A stretch of 64,000 nucleotides of DNA from Crocinitomicaceae bacterium (GCA_016709005.1 JADJEU010000002.1:124001-188000), one strand, 5' to 3'. Shown: positions 15,885-25,272, counted from the stretch's first letter. The notes: generated by a model not told the origin, from the sequence alone. Numbers and translations are program-made.

Positions 15885-17003
15885 ATGAAAAAAATAGGAT
15901 TATTAAAAGAAAATCAGCACAACAAAATTGTTGTGCTGATTCCAAAACACATTGCACTGCTGAAATATCACGCGCTTTTTTTTGTTGAATCCGGAGCTGG
16001 TTTAGCTGCTGGCTTCAGCGATGTAGAATATGAGGACGCTGGTGCTGTTATAGTACAATCGCGCAAAGAAATTCTTGAGGTTTCAGACATCATTTTATGC
16101 TTTGATCAACTGCCTGAAATGACTCTGGTCGATGACAAAAAAACAGTGATTGCATTCTTAAACGTGCTCTATGATTTTTCACCCCTTGCCTCCTTTACCG
16201 GAAAAAAAATAGACCTCTATAGTTTGGACCTGATGCCAAGAACAACGCTTGCCCAATCAATGGATATTTTATCCTCGGTCGCGTCTATTTCAGGGTATCA
16301 GGCAGTGCTCACGGCTGCTGAAATGTTGCCTTCTTGTCTGCCAATGATCACAAGCGCGGGAGGAACATTAAGACCTGCAAAATTTTTGATTCTTGGTAGC
16401 GGTGTTGCCGGATTACAGGCTATTGCAACAGCAAAACGAATGGGTGCGGTTGTTAAAGCATTTGATGTTAGACGTGCATCCAGAACCGAAGTCGAAAGTT
16501 TGGGTGCAGAGTTCATTGAAATTGAAGGCGCCTCTGAAAATAAAAACTCAGGAGGGTACGCTGTTGAACAAACGCAAGATTATCTGGACAAAATTGAATC
16601 CGTCATTCATGAAGAAGCTATTCAGGCTGACGCCATCATTACTACTGCAAAAATACCGGGCAAACATGCACCTCTCTTGCTAAAAGAATATTCAGTTAAA
16701 CAAATGAAACCGGGATCTGTAATTGTCGACCTCGCTGCTGAAACAGGTGGTAACTGCGAACTCACAAGGAAGGATGAAATCCATGTTCAACATGAAGTTA
16801 CTATCATAGGAATTTCAGCCATCATTTCACGTTGTTCAAAATCGGCGTCCATACTCATTTCTGGAAATTATTTTGCCTTCATCAACCACTTATTGGCCAA
16901 TCCAAATCTTGCCGGAAAAGATGAAATACTAAATCAAACAAAGGTCATCGAAGACGGACTTCTGATCAATCAAAAACTTGTTCAACTAATCAATCAATAT
17001 TAA
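15885..17003 (+). CDS. pntAA: NAD(P) transhydrogenase subunit alpha part 1 (NAD-binding)
   Basis: 372 residues, ATG 2 bases after the gdhA stop. Alanine dehydrogenase/PNT fold: N-terminal domain, then the NAD-binding Rossmann region PAKFLILGSGVAGLQAIATA and the signature VKAFDVRRASRTEVESLGAEF. The mobile loop AIITTAKIPGKHAPLLL is present, as is MKPGSVIVDLAAETGGNCE. It is the soluble NAD(H) domain (dI) of the proton-pumping transhydrogenase, which makes NADPH from NADH. Three-gene split organisation (AA, AB, B) is the common bacterial form. Slightly divergent in the first 100 residues. Confidence 0.93.
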   Translation: MKKIGLLKENQHNKIVVLIPKHIALLKYHALFFVESGAGLAAGFSDVEYEDAGAVIVQSRKEILEVSDIILCFDQLPEMTLVDDKKTVIAFLNVLYDFSPLASFTGKKIDLYSLDLMPRTTLAQSMDILSSVASISGYQAVLTAAEMLPSCLPMITSAGGTLRPAKFLILGSGVAGLQAIATAKRMGAVVKAFDVRRASRTEVESLGAEFIEIEGASENKNSGGYAVEQTQDYLDKIESVIHEEAIQADAIITTAKIPGKHAPLLLKEYSVKQMKPGSVIVDLAAETGGNCELTRKDEIHVQHEVTIIGISAIISRCSKSASILISGNYFAFINHLLANPNLAGKDEILNQTKVIEDGLLINQKLVQLINQY

Positions 17004-17007
17004 TTTA

Positions 17008-17328
17008 ATGACAGACTCAATTATACTAACCCAAATTGACGGGTTATACATTGTCGTTTTTAGTTTACTTCTTGGAATTGAAGTAATCAAAAATGTGCCT
17101 GCTGTTTTGCACACACCACTCATGTCAGGGGCAAATGCTATCAGCGGAATCATTGTGGTGGGCGCAACAATTCATCTCCTCAATTCATCCGAAGATGATT
17201 ACCTGAATTTAGGTTTATCTACGTTGGCTGTTTTATTAGGAACCATAAATATTGCCGGTGGATTTTTTATCACGCACCGAATGCTGAGCATGTTTACAAA
17301 ACCAAAAAAAAATAATACTGAATCATGA
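17008..17328 (+). CDS. pntAB: NAD(P) transhydrogenase subunit alpha part 2 (membrane)
   Basis: 106 residues. Three to four helices (about 12-30, 40-58, 66-88) with the typical PAVLHTPLMSGANAISGIIVVGA and NIAGGFFITHRMLSMF segments. This is the small membrane part of domain dII, forming the proton channel with the N-terminal part of PntB. Ends ATGA-overlapped with pntB (start 17325). Confidence 0.95.
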   Translation: MTDSIILTQIDGLYIVVFSLLLGIEVIKNVPAVLHTPLMSGANAISGIIVVGATIHLLNSSEDDYLNLGLSTLAVLLGTINIAGGFFITHRMLSMFTKPKKNNTES

Positions 17329-18722
17329 CGTTACTAATCAATATCTTTTTTCTGCTTGCATCGGTTGGTTTGATTGTCGGTATAAAATTAATGGGGAATC
17401 CAATCCGCGCAAAAATTGGAAATGTAGTTGCGTTGCTTGCCATGTTTATTGCCATTGTAGCAACCGATATTTTGTTGATTCAGGATTCTTATAAAACAAT
17501 CAATTTAATTCTATTGATCTCAGCAATTTCTGCGGGTACACTGATCGGATATTATTTTTCATACCGTGTTGAAATGACCGCTATGCCCCAGCTCGTATCT
17601 CTCTTCAATGCTTTTGGTGGAGCCTGTGCAGTAATTATTGGATACAATGAGGCACTAAATTATTACCATGAGCCCAATACAATTTCCGCACTTATTCTAA
17701 TTTCCGGAGTTGTACTGGGAGGTGTTTCTTTCTCTGGAAGTATCGTTGCCATGTATAAACTTTCAGGTAAAATCAGTCATGTCAATGGCGGGCTTTATCG
17801 CTATATTTCAAAGTTGTTATTAGTTGTGATGTTGTTGTTCACATTAAGTCAACTTGCAAATTCGAATGGGTCTTTGAGTCTGTCTTTTTTCATCCTCCTT
17901 ATTTCAGTACTTGCTTTGGTGTATGGTATTTCATTTACACTGCCAATTGGTGGAGCTGACATGCCCGTGATGATTTCATTTTTGAATGCCATAACCGGAG
18001 TTGCAACTGCTTTCTCTGGTGTAATTTTTGACAATCCGGTCATGTTAATTGGAGGTATCATTGTAGGTTCCACAGGTATGCTGCTAACATTTAAGATGTG
18101 TAAAGCCATGAACCGATCTCTGAAAAATGTATTGGCAGGAAAAACAAAATCAGGTGGCACAATTGGAGGAAATAAATCAGGTCATCAGGCAGATATAAAA
18201 ACTATCACATCGGTTGAAGTAGCATCCATGCTTGCATTTTCCAAACGTGTAGCGATTATTCCCGGTTTTGGAATGGCTGTTTCCCAGGCACAGCAAGCGT
18301 GTTATGAAGTACACAAAAAACTGGAATCAAATGGTGTCCAGGTAAAATACATCATACATCCGGTTGCGGGCAGAATGCCTGGTCACATGAACGTATTGCT
18401 TGCAGAAGCCAACATTGATTACCGTCACATTCTGGAAATGGATGAAGTAAATCAAAGTATGGATCAATTTGATTTAGCCATAATTATTGGAGCAAATGAT
18501 GTTGTGAATCCAGCAGCAGAAGACGACCAGAGCAGTTTAATTTTTGGTATGCCAATCATCAAAGCCTACAAAGCAAAACAAGTTATTGTAATGAAAAGAG
18601 GTATGTCCAGCGGTTATTCGGGTGAAACAAATACGCTGTTTGAAAAAGCAAATTGCAAATTACTATTCGGTGACGCAAAAGATAGTTTAACGCATATTCT
18701 GGAAGAATTAAAAAAAATATAA
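17325..18722 (+). CDS. pntB: NAD(P) transhydrogenase subunit beta
   Basis: 465 residues. N-terminal membrane half with about eight helices (VEMTAMPQLVSLFNAFGG is the conserved channel segment, including Glu/Thr residues) and a C-terminal NADPH-binding domain dIII beginning near residue 290 (VEVASMLAFSKRVAIIPGFGMAVSQAQ), with HPVAGRMPGHMNVLLAEA, IIIGANDVVNPAA and VMKRGMSSGYSG. With PntAA and PntAB it couples inward proton flow to reduction of NADP by NADH. Forms a polycistron with gdhA. Confidence 0.96.
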   Translation: MTLLINIFFLLASVGLIVGIKLMGNPIRAKIGNVVALLAMFIAIVATDILLIQDSYKTINLILLISAISAGTLIGYYFSYRVEMTAMPQLVSLFNAFGGACAVIIGYNEALNYYHEPNTISALILISGVVLGGVSFSGSIVAMYKLSGKISHVNGGLYRYISKLLLVVMLLFTLSQLANSNGSLSLSFFILLISVLALVYGISFTLPIGGADMPVMISFLNAITGVATAFSGVIFDNPVMLIGGIIVGSTGMLLTFKMCKAMNRSLKNVLAGKTKSGGTIGGNKSGHQADIKTITSVEVASMLAFSKRVAIIPGFGMAVSQAQQACYEVHKKLESNGVQVKYIIHPVAGRMPGHMNVLLAEANIDYRHILEMDEVNQSMDQFDLAIIIGANDVVNPAAEDDQSSLIFGMPIIKAYKAKQVIVMKRGMSSGYSGETNTLFEKANCKLLFGDAKDSLTHILEELKKI

Positions 18723-18731
18723 TTGAAAATC

Positions 18732-19124
18732 ATGAAAGAGTCCATGCTTATTGTATCAAAAGAAGAATTACCCATCATCAAAAGTCTGATTGAAAAATAT
18801 CCAGCTGCTGATCTCCTTGAAAAACGCAGTCGACAAAAACTATACCGTGAACTGCAGCTTGCTGAACTCAAATCAACAAATGAAATGCCTTCTGAAGTTG
18901 TACGGCTAAACAGTATTGTTTCAGTTCAAACTTCGTTTGGAAGAAAAGACGGATTAAAAATTGTACTTCCTCAGGAAAGCAATCTGCAAAAGAAAAAATT
19001 ATCGGTCATGTCATCCATGGGTGCTGCACTTTATGGTTATTCAGAAGGAAGCAAAGTCCTATGGAACTTACCCAATGGTGAAGAACTGATCGTGATCGAA
19101 CGCGTAATAAACGATGAAGATTAG
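18732..19124 (+). CDS. GreA/GreB-type (Rnk-like) protein
   Basis: 130 residues from ATG 18732, 9 bases after pntB. The C-terminal 70 residues form the FKBP-like domain of GreA/Rnk (VVRLNSIVSVQTSF, KKLSVMSSMGAALYGYSEGSKVLWNLPNGEELIVIERV). The N-terminal part is a short helical segment, not the long coiled coil of GreA, so it is closer to Rnk or to the anti-Gre type factors that bind RNA polymerase in the secondary channel. Its role at the end of a GDH-transhydrogenase operon is unknown. A strong terminator follows. Confidence 0.8.
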   Translation: MKESMLIVSKEELPIIKSLIEKYPAADLLEKRSRQKLYRELQLAELKSTNEMPSEVVRLNSIVSVQTSFGRKDGLKIVLPQESNLQKKKLSVMSSMGAALYGYSEGSKVLWNLPNGEELIVIERVINDED

Positions 19125-19253
19125 GCTCATGTACCTTTTTTCAGGGATGATTTGAATAAGTTCCGGTCATGATACGCTGACAAGCAAAAAACGTGATAAT
19201 TTTTTCTGATCGCAACAGTGAATATTAAATCACTCCAAAAAAAGAGGTAATCT

Positions 19254-19286
19254 AATCCGTTTCGGAAAAACCGAAACGGATTTTTT
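19254..19286 (+). terminator. Rho-independent terminator of the gdhA-pnt operon
   Basis: Perfect 12-base stem AATCCGTTTCGG / CCGAAACGGATT with a five-A loop, followed by T tract ending in TTTTTTCG. Confidence 0.92.
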
Positions 19287-19305
19287 CGTTTAAACGTAGA
19301 GCGTT

Positions 19306-19394
19306 CCCTCGGCTGAGCCGGGGTCGGGCTATTCGCTGCTAATCCTCTCCTGGCTGAGCCGTGATGCGGGTTATTCGCTGCTATCCCTAACGCT
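19306..19394. repeat. Tandem copies of a dispersed intergenic repeat
   Basis: Two adjacent related units: CGGCTGAGCCG followed by CGGGCTATTCGCTGCTA (about 19309-19341) and GGCTGAGCCG followed by CGGGTTATTCGCTGCTA (about 19352-19383), ending ATCCCTAACGC. A related element lies inverted at 40347-40434. Together with the terminator it fills the 355 bases between 18732-19124 and the next gene. Confidence 0.6.
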
Positions 19395-19479
19395 AAAAAA
19401 ATATTGAACTCAAATTGATCTTGTTTGTATATCCTAATACAACTCGTTGAAATTTATTTCTACGCAAAAAAATTGGATC

Positions 19480-21225
19480 ATGAATTCGTACACAACTAGA
19501 TTAATGCATTGGTTGATTTGCATATTGCCATTTCAATTAAACGCTCAAACAAAAACATTTGAATATACCGGCTCTGTGCAAACCTATGTTGTGCCTAATG
19601 GCGTGTACTCGTTGCAAGTTGATATGTACGGTGCCAGCGGCGGGTGGAATGATTACAGCGGTGTCAGATACGATAAATATTTTCCGGGCAAAGGCGGACG
19701 CGTGCAAACAACTCTCTCAGTTCAACCAGGTCAGACACTTTATATTTATGTAGGTGAAAAAGGTGCTGATGCAGCATCGGGTGTTGGCGGTAAAGGAGGC
19801 TTCAACGGCGGCGGCGATGGAAATACGTCTTCTGCATACAGCGGTGGCGGTGGTGGCGGTGCAACCGATATACGCATCAATGGTACTGATTTACAAAACC
19901 GCGTGATTGTTGCAGGAGGTGGTGGCGGAGCTGCTTACAATTATGCAGACGGCGGCGACAACGGGGGCGCCGGTGGCGATCTCATTGCCGGAGATGGATT
20001 TTCAAATCATCTGCAAGAAGATGAATCACGCGGACGCGGTGCAACACAAACTGAAGGAGGAATTGGCGGGCAATGGCCATCGTATGAACGCGGCGGAAGT
20101 GGAACATTAGGTTTGGGTGGAAATGGTCCTGCCGGAACTTGCGGCACTGGAGGCGGCGGAGGATACTATGGCGGTGGCGGCGGTTGCTGGTCAGGCGGTG
20201 GAGGAGGAAGCAGTTATACCGATAAAAAATGTACCAACGTAAAACATCAACAAGGAGTCAACGAAGGAAATGGAAAAGTAATTATATCTACTGGTTTTCC
20301 TGAACCACAAAATAATTGCATAGATCTATATGTAAATATTAGTGGTCCTACCACACTTTGTGAAGGCGAGTCTATTTATTTTGTGGCGTCTTCAAATTAC
20401 GGTGCCTATTTATCGTGGGATAACGGTGTGCAAAATAATATTTCATTTACACCGCCTGTTGGAAAATCATCTTACACAGTAACAAGTACAAGCAAAAAAG
20501 AATGTCCGAAAACAATTGAACTTAATGTGATTCCACGTTCCATTAAAGCAACTACAACCAATGGAATTATTTGTGAAGGGGAATCAACTACACTAATTGG
20601 TTTTGGTGCTGAAAATTTTATCTGGACCAACGGCATTCAAAATAATGTTCCGTTTGTGCCGCCTGTTGGTGTTAATAATTATACCGTTCGCTCTGCTGAT
20701 TCGTATGGTACTAATCAATGCAGCAGTGAAGCTTCAGTATTTGTAGTGGTCAATAAAGTATTAACCAATGCAGCGGTTGAACAAGCATCCAATAACAAAA
20801 ATTCTTCCATCAATTTAGAACCATCGGGCGGAACATTTCCCTACAGTTATTATTGGACGAAAGACGGAACTGAAATCAGTCGCAACGAGGATGTTTTTAA
20901 TCTTACATCGGGTACGTATCAAGTCATTGTTGTAGATGCCATTGGTTGCAGCGCAACGCAAAGTTTCACCATAGGTAATACACTTTCCAGCGGAAATCAA
21001 AGTCAAGGTTTAAAAGCTGAAATGAGTTCAGATCAAATCTATCTGAAAGTGTCTTACAGCGGGTTATTGGATTATAAAATTGTCAATGATTTAGGTGAAA
21101 TTGTAATTACCGGAACAGTAAATAATGCCGGTCAAATCGATGTCTCCCGCTTACCAACTGGAAATTATCGCATTTGTAGTTTGTATAATTCTATCAGTGA
21201 CAATGTGAACTTTGTCAAATGGTAA
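19480..21225 (+). CDS. Secreted glycine-rich-domain protein with Ig-like repeats and T9SS-type C-terminus
   Basis: 581 residues from ATG 19480. Signal peptide ends WLICILPFQLNA. Residues about 25-280 form a glycine-rich domain (YGASGG start, PGQTLYIYVGEKG, many GGGG runs, AGGGGGAAYNYADGG), resembling the glycine-rich domain known from animal ALK/LTK receptors and many bacterial surface proteins. Two similar Ig-like units follow (TLCEGESIYFVAS...WDNGVQNNISFTPPVG and IICEGESTTLIGF...WTNGIQNNVPFVPPVG), then a SprB-type repeat (PSGGTFPYSYYWT...YQVIVVDAIGCSAT) and a C-terminal region with INDLGEIV/LPTGNYRI features of type A sorting domains. Probably exported to the cell surface by T9SS. Confidence 0.8.
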   Translation: MNSYTTRLMHWLICILPFQLNAQTKTFEYTGSVQTYVVPNGVYSLQVDMYGASGGWNDYSGVRYDKYFPGKGGRVQTTLSVQPGQTLYIYVGEKGADAASGVGGKGGFNGGGDGNTSSAYSGGGGGGATDIRINGTDLQNRVIVAGGGGGAAYNYADGGDNGGAGGDLIAGDGFSNHLQEDESRGRGATQTEGGIGGQWPSYERGGSGTLGLGGNGPAGTCGTGGGGGYYGGGGGCWSGGGGGSSYTDKKCTNVKHQQGVNEGNGKVIISTGFPEPQNNCIDLYVNISGPTTLCEGESIYFVASSNYGAYLSWDNGVQNNISFTPPVGKSSYTVTSTSKKECPKTIELNVIPRSIKATTTNGIICEGESTTLIGFGAENFIWTNGIQNNVPFVPPVGVNNYTVRSADSYGTNQCSSEASVFVVVNKVLTNAAVEQASNNKNSSINLEPSGGTFPYSYYWTKDGTEISRNEDVFNLTSGTYQVIVVDAIGCSATQSFTIGNTLSSGNQSQGLKAEMSSDQIYLKVSYSGLLDYKIVNDLGEIVITGTVNNAGQIDVSRLPTGNYRICSLYNSISDNVNFVKW

Positions 21226-21354
21226 TGGGCCCTGCGGGGAAATTACAAATACAAATTTCAAAATCACAAAAAGAATAAAAGGACAAATTACAAATCTCAA
21301 ACTCCAAATTAGGAATTGGAAAATTTAAAAAACTGTTTGTAAAACAAATCTACT

Positions 21355-22245
21355 ATGGGCGCTTTGAAAAGTATTTTAATTGCAGTTTATGTATTGTTTA
21401 TCTCCTACTCATTTGGAGCTAAGCAGCAAACGGTGAATGCAATTCTTGGGGATGTCAGCTACTTTCAAAAATTTGGACACAGGCCGAATGAAAACACGAA
21501 CGAACAAATTCGCATTAAAACACATTTGGAATTTGTTGAATCAATCTTACGACGCAGTGATGATTCTAAAATGTCAAAAGCACTTCGTGAAAACAGAAAA
21601 AAAATGCTAAATCTCCTTCGTGATTATAGTACACGCGCTGAATTTCCGGTAAACTATGATCACATCGGAACACGAATACCTTGCTTTATAGACAAAGATT
21701 CCAGAATTTGCGCGATTGGATATTTAATTGAAAAAACAGCGGGTCGAGATGTTGCTGAAAAAATAAATGAAGATTTCAAATACTCCGAAATTTTTGAAAT
21801 GAAAGATCCACTTGTTGAAAATTGGATTGCTACTAGTGGACTAACCAAAATGGAGTGCGCAATGATCCAACCTACCTATGAGTATAGAAATTATGAGACT
21901 CCAGTGGATCCATTTATTACTGCTCTACCATCCTTACCACCTCCGCAGGTTAGTGCTACAAGAAATGATCGGGCTGTGAAAAAGCGAATGGACAGCCTTG
22001 TGATGCTAACCTATTTTCAAACTATTAAAATAGATTCGCTAACCAATGAACTAAAAATAAAAAACATGTATGCCGACAGTATTGAAAACATCAGTCAACA
22101 AAAAGATCAAGAACTAAAAGATTCCAAACTAGAATCTACAGAAACTACAAAGTTTCTGACAACCGTAATTTGGATACTTTCCATCCTGATTGGATTTGGT
22201 GTATTTATCTTTGGTGTTAAGTTTATGACTTCGAAGAAAGTTTAA
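21355..22245 (+). CDS. Exported membrane-anchored protein, conserved Bacteroidota family of unknown function
   Basis: 296 residues. N-terminal signal (about 1-21), a globular part with the striking segment NYDHIGTRIPCFIDKDSRIC, AIGYLIEKTAGRDVAEKIN, then WIATSGLTKMECAMIQPTY; a Pro-rich linker (LPSLPPPQ), a predicted coiled coil (about 205-262), and a C-terminal helix (WILSILIGFGVFIFGVKFM). I recall the HxGTRxPCFxD...CAxGYLIE pattern from other Bacteroidota proteins without a known role. Two or three conserved Cys suggest a disulfide in the periplasm. Converges with, and overlaps by 23 bases, the gene on the other strand. Confidence 0.7.
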   Translation: MGALKSILIAVYVLFISYSFGAKQQTVNAILGDVSYFQKFGHRPNENTNEQIRIKTHLEFVESILRRSDDSKMSKALRENRKKMLNLLRDYSTRAEFPVNYDHIGTRIPCFIDKDSRICAIGYLIEKTAGRDVAEKINEDFKYSEIFEMKDPLVENWIATSGLTKMECAMIQPTYEYRNYETPVDPFITALPSLPPPQVSATRNDRAVKKRMDSLVMLTYFQTIKIDSLTNELKIKNMYADSIENISQQKDQELKDSKLESTETTKFLTTVIWILSILIGFGVFIFGVKFMTSKKV

Positions 22246-22878
22246 ATACATCTCCTAATTCATAAATTTTATAAGCTGATTGATTAGATTTCACTGCATT
22301 GATCATTGCTTGTGCAACAATAGAATCTTTGATTGGGCGGTACTTTCTTGCAAATGGGATGATGTTGACAATGTATGCAAGCGGTGTAAATATCTTTTCT
22401 GATAATCTGAACTCTTCGCGTTTTCCAACCAGCATGGATGGACGTATTATAGACACATGATCAAACTTTAATTTTTGAACGGCTTCATCCAATTCACCTT
22501 TCATACGGGAATAAAAAATATATGATTTTGAATTGGCTCCGGCTGAAGAAAGTAATACGAGATTTTTGACACCGTTGTCTGATGCAATTTTTGCAACATT
22601 GAATTGGTAATCAAAATCAATCTTGTATTGGGCATCTTTCGAACCTGCAGTTTTTAAAGTTGTTCCAAGCGTTGAGAATAAAACATCTCCACTTATTTCA
22701 CTTTTATACTTTTCAATCTCATCAAAATTTACTTGAATCAATTTAAATTTTGCTGGTAGATTCTCTATCTTTTTTCTGGCTATGAGTAGAACTTCAGAAT
22801 ACGCTGTATCAATCGCCAACTGCCGAATAAGTGCCTTCCAATTAATCCGGTTGCGCCAATGAGAATTGCTTTTTTCAT
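22223..22878 (-). CDS. NAD(P)-binding (NmrA/atypical SDR) oxidoreductase, frameshifted in this sequence
   Basis: Full frame of 218 residues is recovered from ATG 22878 (MKKAILIGATGLIGRHLF, the Rossmann glycine motif) by adding one base near 22825, where GCCGAAT should read GCCGGAAT; the remainder runs to 22223. Further landmarks: VLFSTLGTTLKTAGS, VLLSSAGANSKSYIFYSRMKGELD (active-site Tyr-x-x-x-Lys type) and HVSIIRPSMLVG. The ATG overlaps the TrmH-family stop as ATGA, supporting the start. Related proteins in yeast and bacteria are oxidoreductase HTATIP2/YwnB-like, function open. The lesion may be a sequencing error. Confidence 0.8.
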
Positions 22879-23411
22879 TTTTTCAGTTTCGAAAATAAAT
22901 CCCAAATCACAACACCGTTGCAAACCGAAATATTGAGTGAATGTTTGGTTCCAATTTGTGGAATTTCAAGTACACCATCACAGGCATCAATTACATCCTG
23001 ACGCACGCCGTCTACCTCATTTCCAAAAATCAAAGCGTAGCGTTGATTTTTTTCAGGTTGAAACTGATCCAGCATAATCGAATTTTCAGTCTGCTCAATC
23101 GCGTAACATTTTATTCCTGAACTTCGGAGTGCCTGCACTAATTCCAATGTATCCAAGGCATAAGCCCAATCAACCGTTTCAGTTGCACCTAAAGCCGTTT
23201 TATGAATATCACGGTGAGGAGGTTGTGGAGTGATTCCGCATAAAAATATTTTTTCAATTCTGAAAGCATCTGCAGTTCTGAAAACGGAACCCACATTATT
23301 TAAACTACGGATATTATCTAAAACAATAATCAAGGGAGTTTTTTCGGCTTCTTTAAATTCAGAAGTTGAAATACGGTTAAGTTCTTGAAGTTTTAGTTTT
23401 TTGTGCGACAT
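22875..23411 (-). CDS. TrmH/SpoU family RNA 2'-O-methyltransferase
   Basis: 178 residues. All three SpoU motifs are visible: NNVGSVFRTADA (motif 1), ALIFGNEVDGV (motif 2) and IPQIGTKHSLNISVCNGVVIWD (motif 3, forming the SAM-binding knot). Lacks an N-terminal substrate-binding domain, so it is a minimal form that methylates a ribose in tRNA or rRNA; target unknown. Translation-coupled to the downstream oxidoreductase gene. Confidence 0.92.
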   Translation of the reverse strand: MSHKKLKLQELNRISTSEFKEAEKTPLIIVLDNIRSLNNVGSVFRTADAFRIEKIFLCGITPQPPHRDIHKTALGATETVDWAYALDTLELVQALRSSGIKCYAIEQTENSIMLDQFQPEKNQRYALIFGNEVDGVRQDVIDACDGVLEIPQIGTKHSLNISVCNGVVIWDLFSKLKK

Positions 23412-23448
23412 GGTGCAAAGGTAGTTGACTAAACGAACATTAACGGAC

Positions 23449-23799
23449 TCACTTCTTGATTTTCTTCTTCACTGATTTTTTTGCTTTTGAATTATAATCC
23501 AATGCACATTGAATCCAATATTCAAAATCTTTAGCGCGGGCATACCCAGATTCTTCGACCAGCACCCAGCCTTTCATGGGCCGTCCAGTGAAGTCCATTT
23601 CACGACAGCCATTTTTTTCAAGTACGTCCAAATAAATTTCAGGATCTAAACGCACCATGAGATCATCTTGTATAACACCAACACACATTTTGCCATTATT
23701 CATAAAAGCAATTCCGCCAAACATTTCTTTTTCTTCGATGTTTAGACTATCAGCAAAATGTTGTCTGATTTTTTCTGCCAGATTTTGATTATAAGACAA
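23449..23799 (-). CDS. TfoX N-terminal domain protein
   Basis: 116 residues. The TfoX/Sxy N-terminal fold is recognised by EKEMFGGIAFMNNGKMCVGV, DDLMVRLDPE and DFTGRPMKGWVLVEE. Only this domain is present, followed by a Lys-rich tail (KAKKSVKKKIKK). In gammaproteobacteria Sxy/TfoX helps CRP induce competence genes, but single-domain forms are widespread and unassigned. No ATG is available; TTG at 23799 is the plausible start. Confidence 0.85.
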   Translation of the reverse strand: MSYNQNLAEKIRQHFADSLNIEEKEMFGGIAFMNNGKMCVGVIQDDLMVRLDPEIYLDVLEKNGCREMDFTGRPMKGWVLVEESGYARAKDFEYWIQCALDYNSKAKKSVKKKIKK

Positions 23800-23849
23800 A
23801 TGACAACATTGGTCTATTTCAACACAACAAAATTCAACAACATTTTAAA

Positions 23850-24167
23850 CTAAGGAAATTCAGGAAATGCTTGATGCCCCGGGAACAAAGGAGACCAGCC
23901 GCCATTATCCCACTGGTAAGCACGATAAGCACCACTTTCACGATTGAACAGAACCATTTGCCAATAGAAATTTCCATTGCCATCAACACCAGAATTATAT
24001 TGCAATGTGTACTTAGAAGCAGCACCGCCTTCAGCTGGCATATAAGGAGTTGTTGCAGAATTGTCATTTGCATATGACGACTTCGTTGCAAACACCAAAA
24101 GTGAAACAGACAAGATAAGGATTGACAATCCCATCATGATTTTAAAAATAGAATCTGTGATTTTCAT
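23850..24167 (-). CDS. Small exported protein of unknown function
   Basis: 105 residues with a signal or anchor helix (GLSILILSVSLLVFATKSSYA, predicted cut after YANDN or uncut). The remainder is polar, Gly/Tyr/Trp-rich (NGNFYWQMVLFNRESGAYRAYQWDNGGW). No family recognised. Own transcript, flanked by convergent-free gaps of 50-95 bases. Confidence 0.6.
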   Translation of the reverse strand: MKITDSIFKIMMGLSILILSVSLLVFATKSSYANDNSATTPYMPAEGGAASKYTLQYNSGVDGNGNFYWQMVLFNRESGAYRAYQWDNGGWSPLFPGHQAFPEFP

Positions 24168-24261
24168 AGTTGATTATTTTAGTGAAAGCAAGTTAACGAT
24201 TTAACTAACGTTAGCAGCTCATCTGGCACAAAATCTCTGCATGATATTTCTCATGTCATCC

Positions 24262-25272
24262 TTAAAACCCATTCACTCCATTCACAGTTGTATATTTCAA
24301 AACATTCTTTTTGTCCGGATGAATTCTGGCAAAAGCCGATTGAACTGCAATTGTTCCTTCATGAAAGCCGCAGAGAATTAATTTAAGTTTTCCTTCATAC
24401 GTATTGACATCACCTATTGCATAAATTCCTTTTCGATTGGTTGAATAATCTTTTGTATCCACTTTGATGGCGCTCTTTTCAATTTCCAATCCCCAATCTG
24501 CAATTGGACCTAAACTTGGTTTTAATCCAAAGAGCGGTACAAAATGATCGGTCGCTGCAACTTGTTCACCCAGTGTATTGTGACGAATTGTAACTGAATT
24601 TAATTTTCCATTTCCACCTAAAGTAACAACTTCTGCTTCGGTCACTAATTTGATTTTTCCAGCATCTGCTAAGTCCATCACTTTTTGAACGGAATCCAAA
24701 TGTCCTCTGAAAGATGAATTACGGTGAACGAGTGTCAACTCTTTTGCAATTTTATTTTCTACTAAATAGATTGACCAATCTAAAGCTGAATCTCCACCAC
24801 CTGCAACAACCACTTTTTTATCTTGATAAAATTTTGGATCTCTGATGATGTATTCTACCCCTTTATCTTCAAAATTTTCCAGATTTTCTACCGGCGGTTT
24901 GCGTGGTTCAAACACACCCAATCCACCGGCAATCATAACAATTGGAGCTTTGTGTTGAGTACCTTTATTTGTGGTGACGATAAACTGATTGTCCTCTGTT
25001 TCATCAATTTTTACTGCAGATTCTCCAAGCGTAAATCCTGGTTTAAACGGTGCTGATTGTGCCATCAATTTGTCAATCAAATCACCCGCATCTACTGTTG
25101 GATATCCGGGAATATCATAGATAGGTTTTTTAGGATAAATTTCTGTTAACTGTCCACCCGGTTGCGGAAGTGAATCAATTAAATGACAGCGCAGTTTTAA
25201 AAGTCCTGCTTCAAAAACGGTGAAAATTCCAACTGGGCCTGCGCCGATAATTATAATGTCTGTTTGTATCAT
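24262..25272 (-). CDS. Ferredoxin--NADP reductase (thioredoxin-reductase-like type), copy 1
   Basis: 336 residues. FAD site IIIGAGPVGIFTVFEAG, NADPH site VVVAGGGDSALDWSIYLV, and second FAD motif GIYAIGDVNTYEGKLKL; the redox CxxC of thioredoxin reductase is missing, as expected for TrxR-like FNRs. It passes electrons between NADPH and ferredoxin, and would feed the ferredoxin-dependent sulfite reductase encoded nearby. The protein differs from copy 2 (31521-32531) at about six positions only, while DNA differs at roughly 7%, mostly silent. The upstream 356 bases are low-complexity. Confidence 0.93.
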   Translation of the reverse strand: MIQTDIIIIGAGPVGIFTVFEAGLLKLRCHLIDSLPQPGGQLTEIYPKKPIYDIPGYPTVDAGDLIDKLMAQSAPFKPGFTLGESAVKIDETEDNQFIVTTNKGTQHKAPIVMIAGGLGVFEPRKPPVENLENFEDKGVEYIIRDPKFYQDKKVVVAGGGDSALDWSIYLVENKIAKELTLVHRNSSFRGHLDSVQKVMDLADAGKIKLVTEAEVVTLGGNGKLNSVTIRHNTLGEQVAATDHFVPLFGLKPSLGPIADWGLEIEKSAIKVDTKDYSTNRKGIYAIGDVNTYEGKLKLILCGFHEGTIAVQSAFARIHPDKKNVLKYTTVNGVNGF

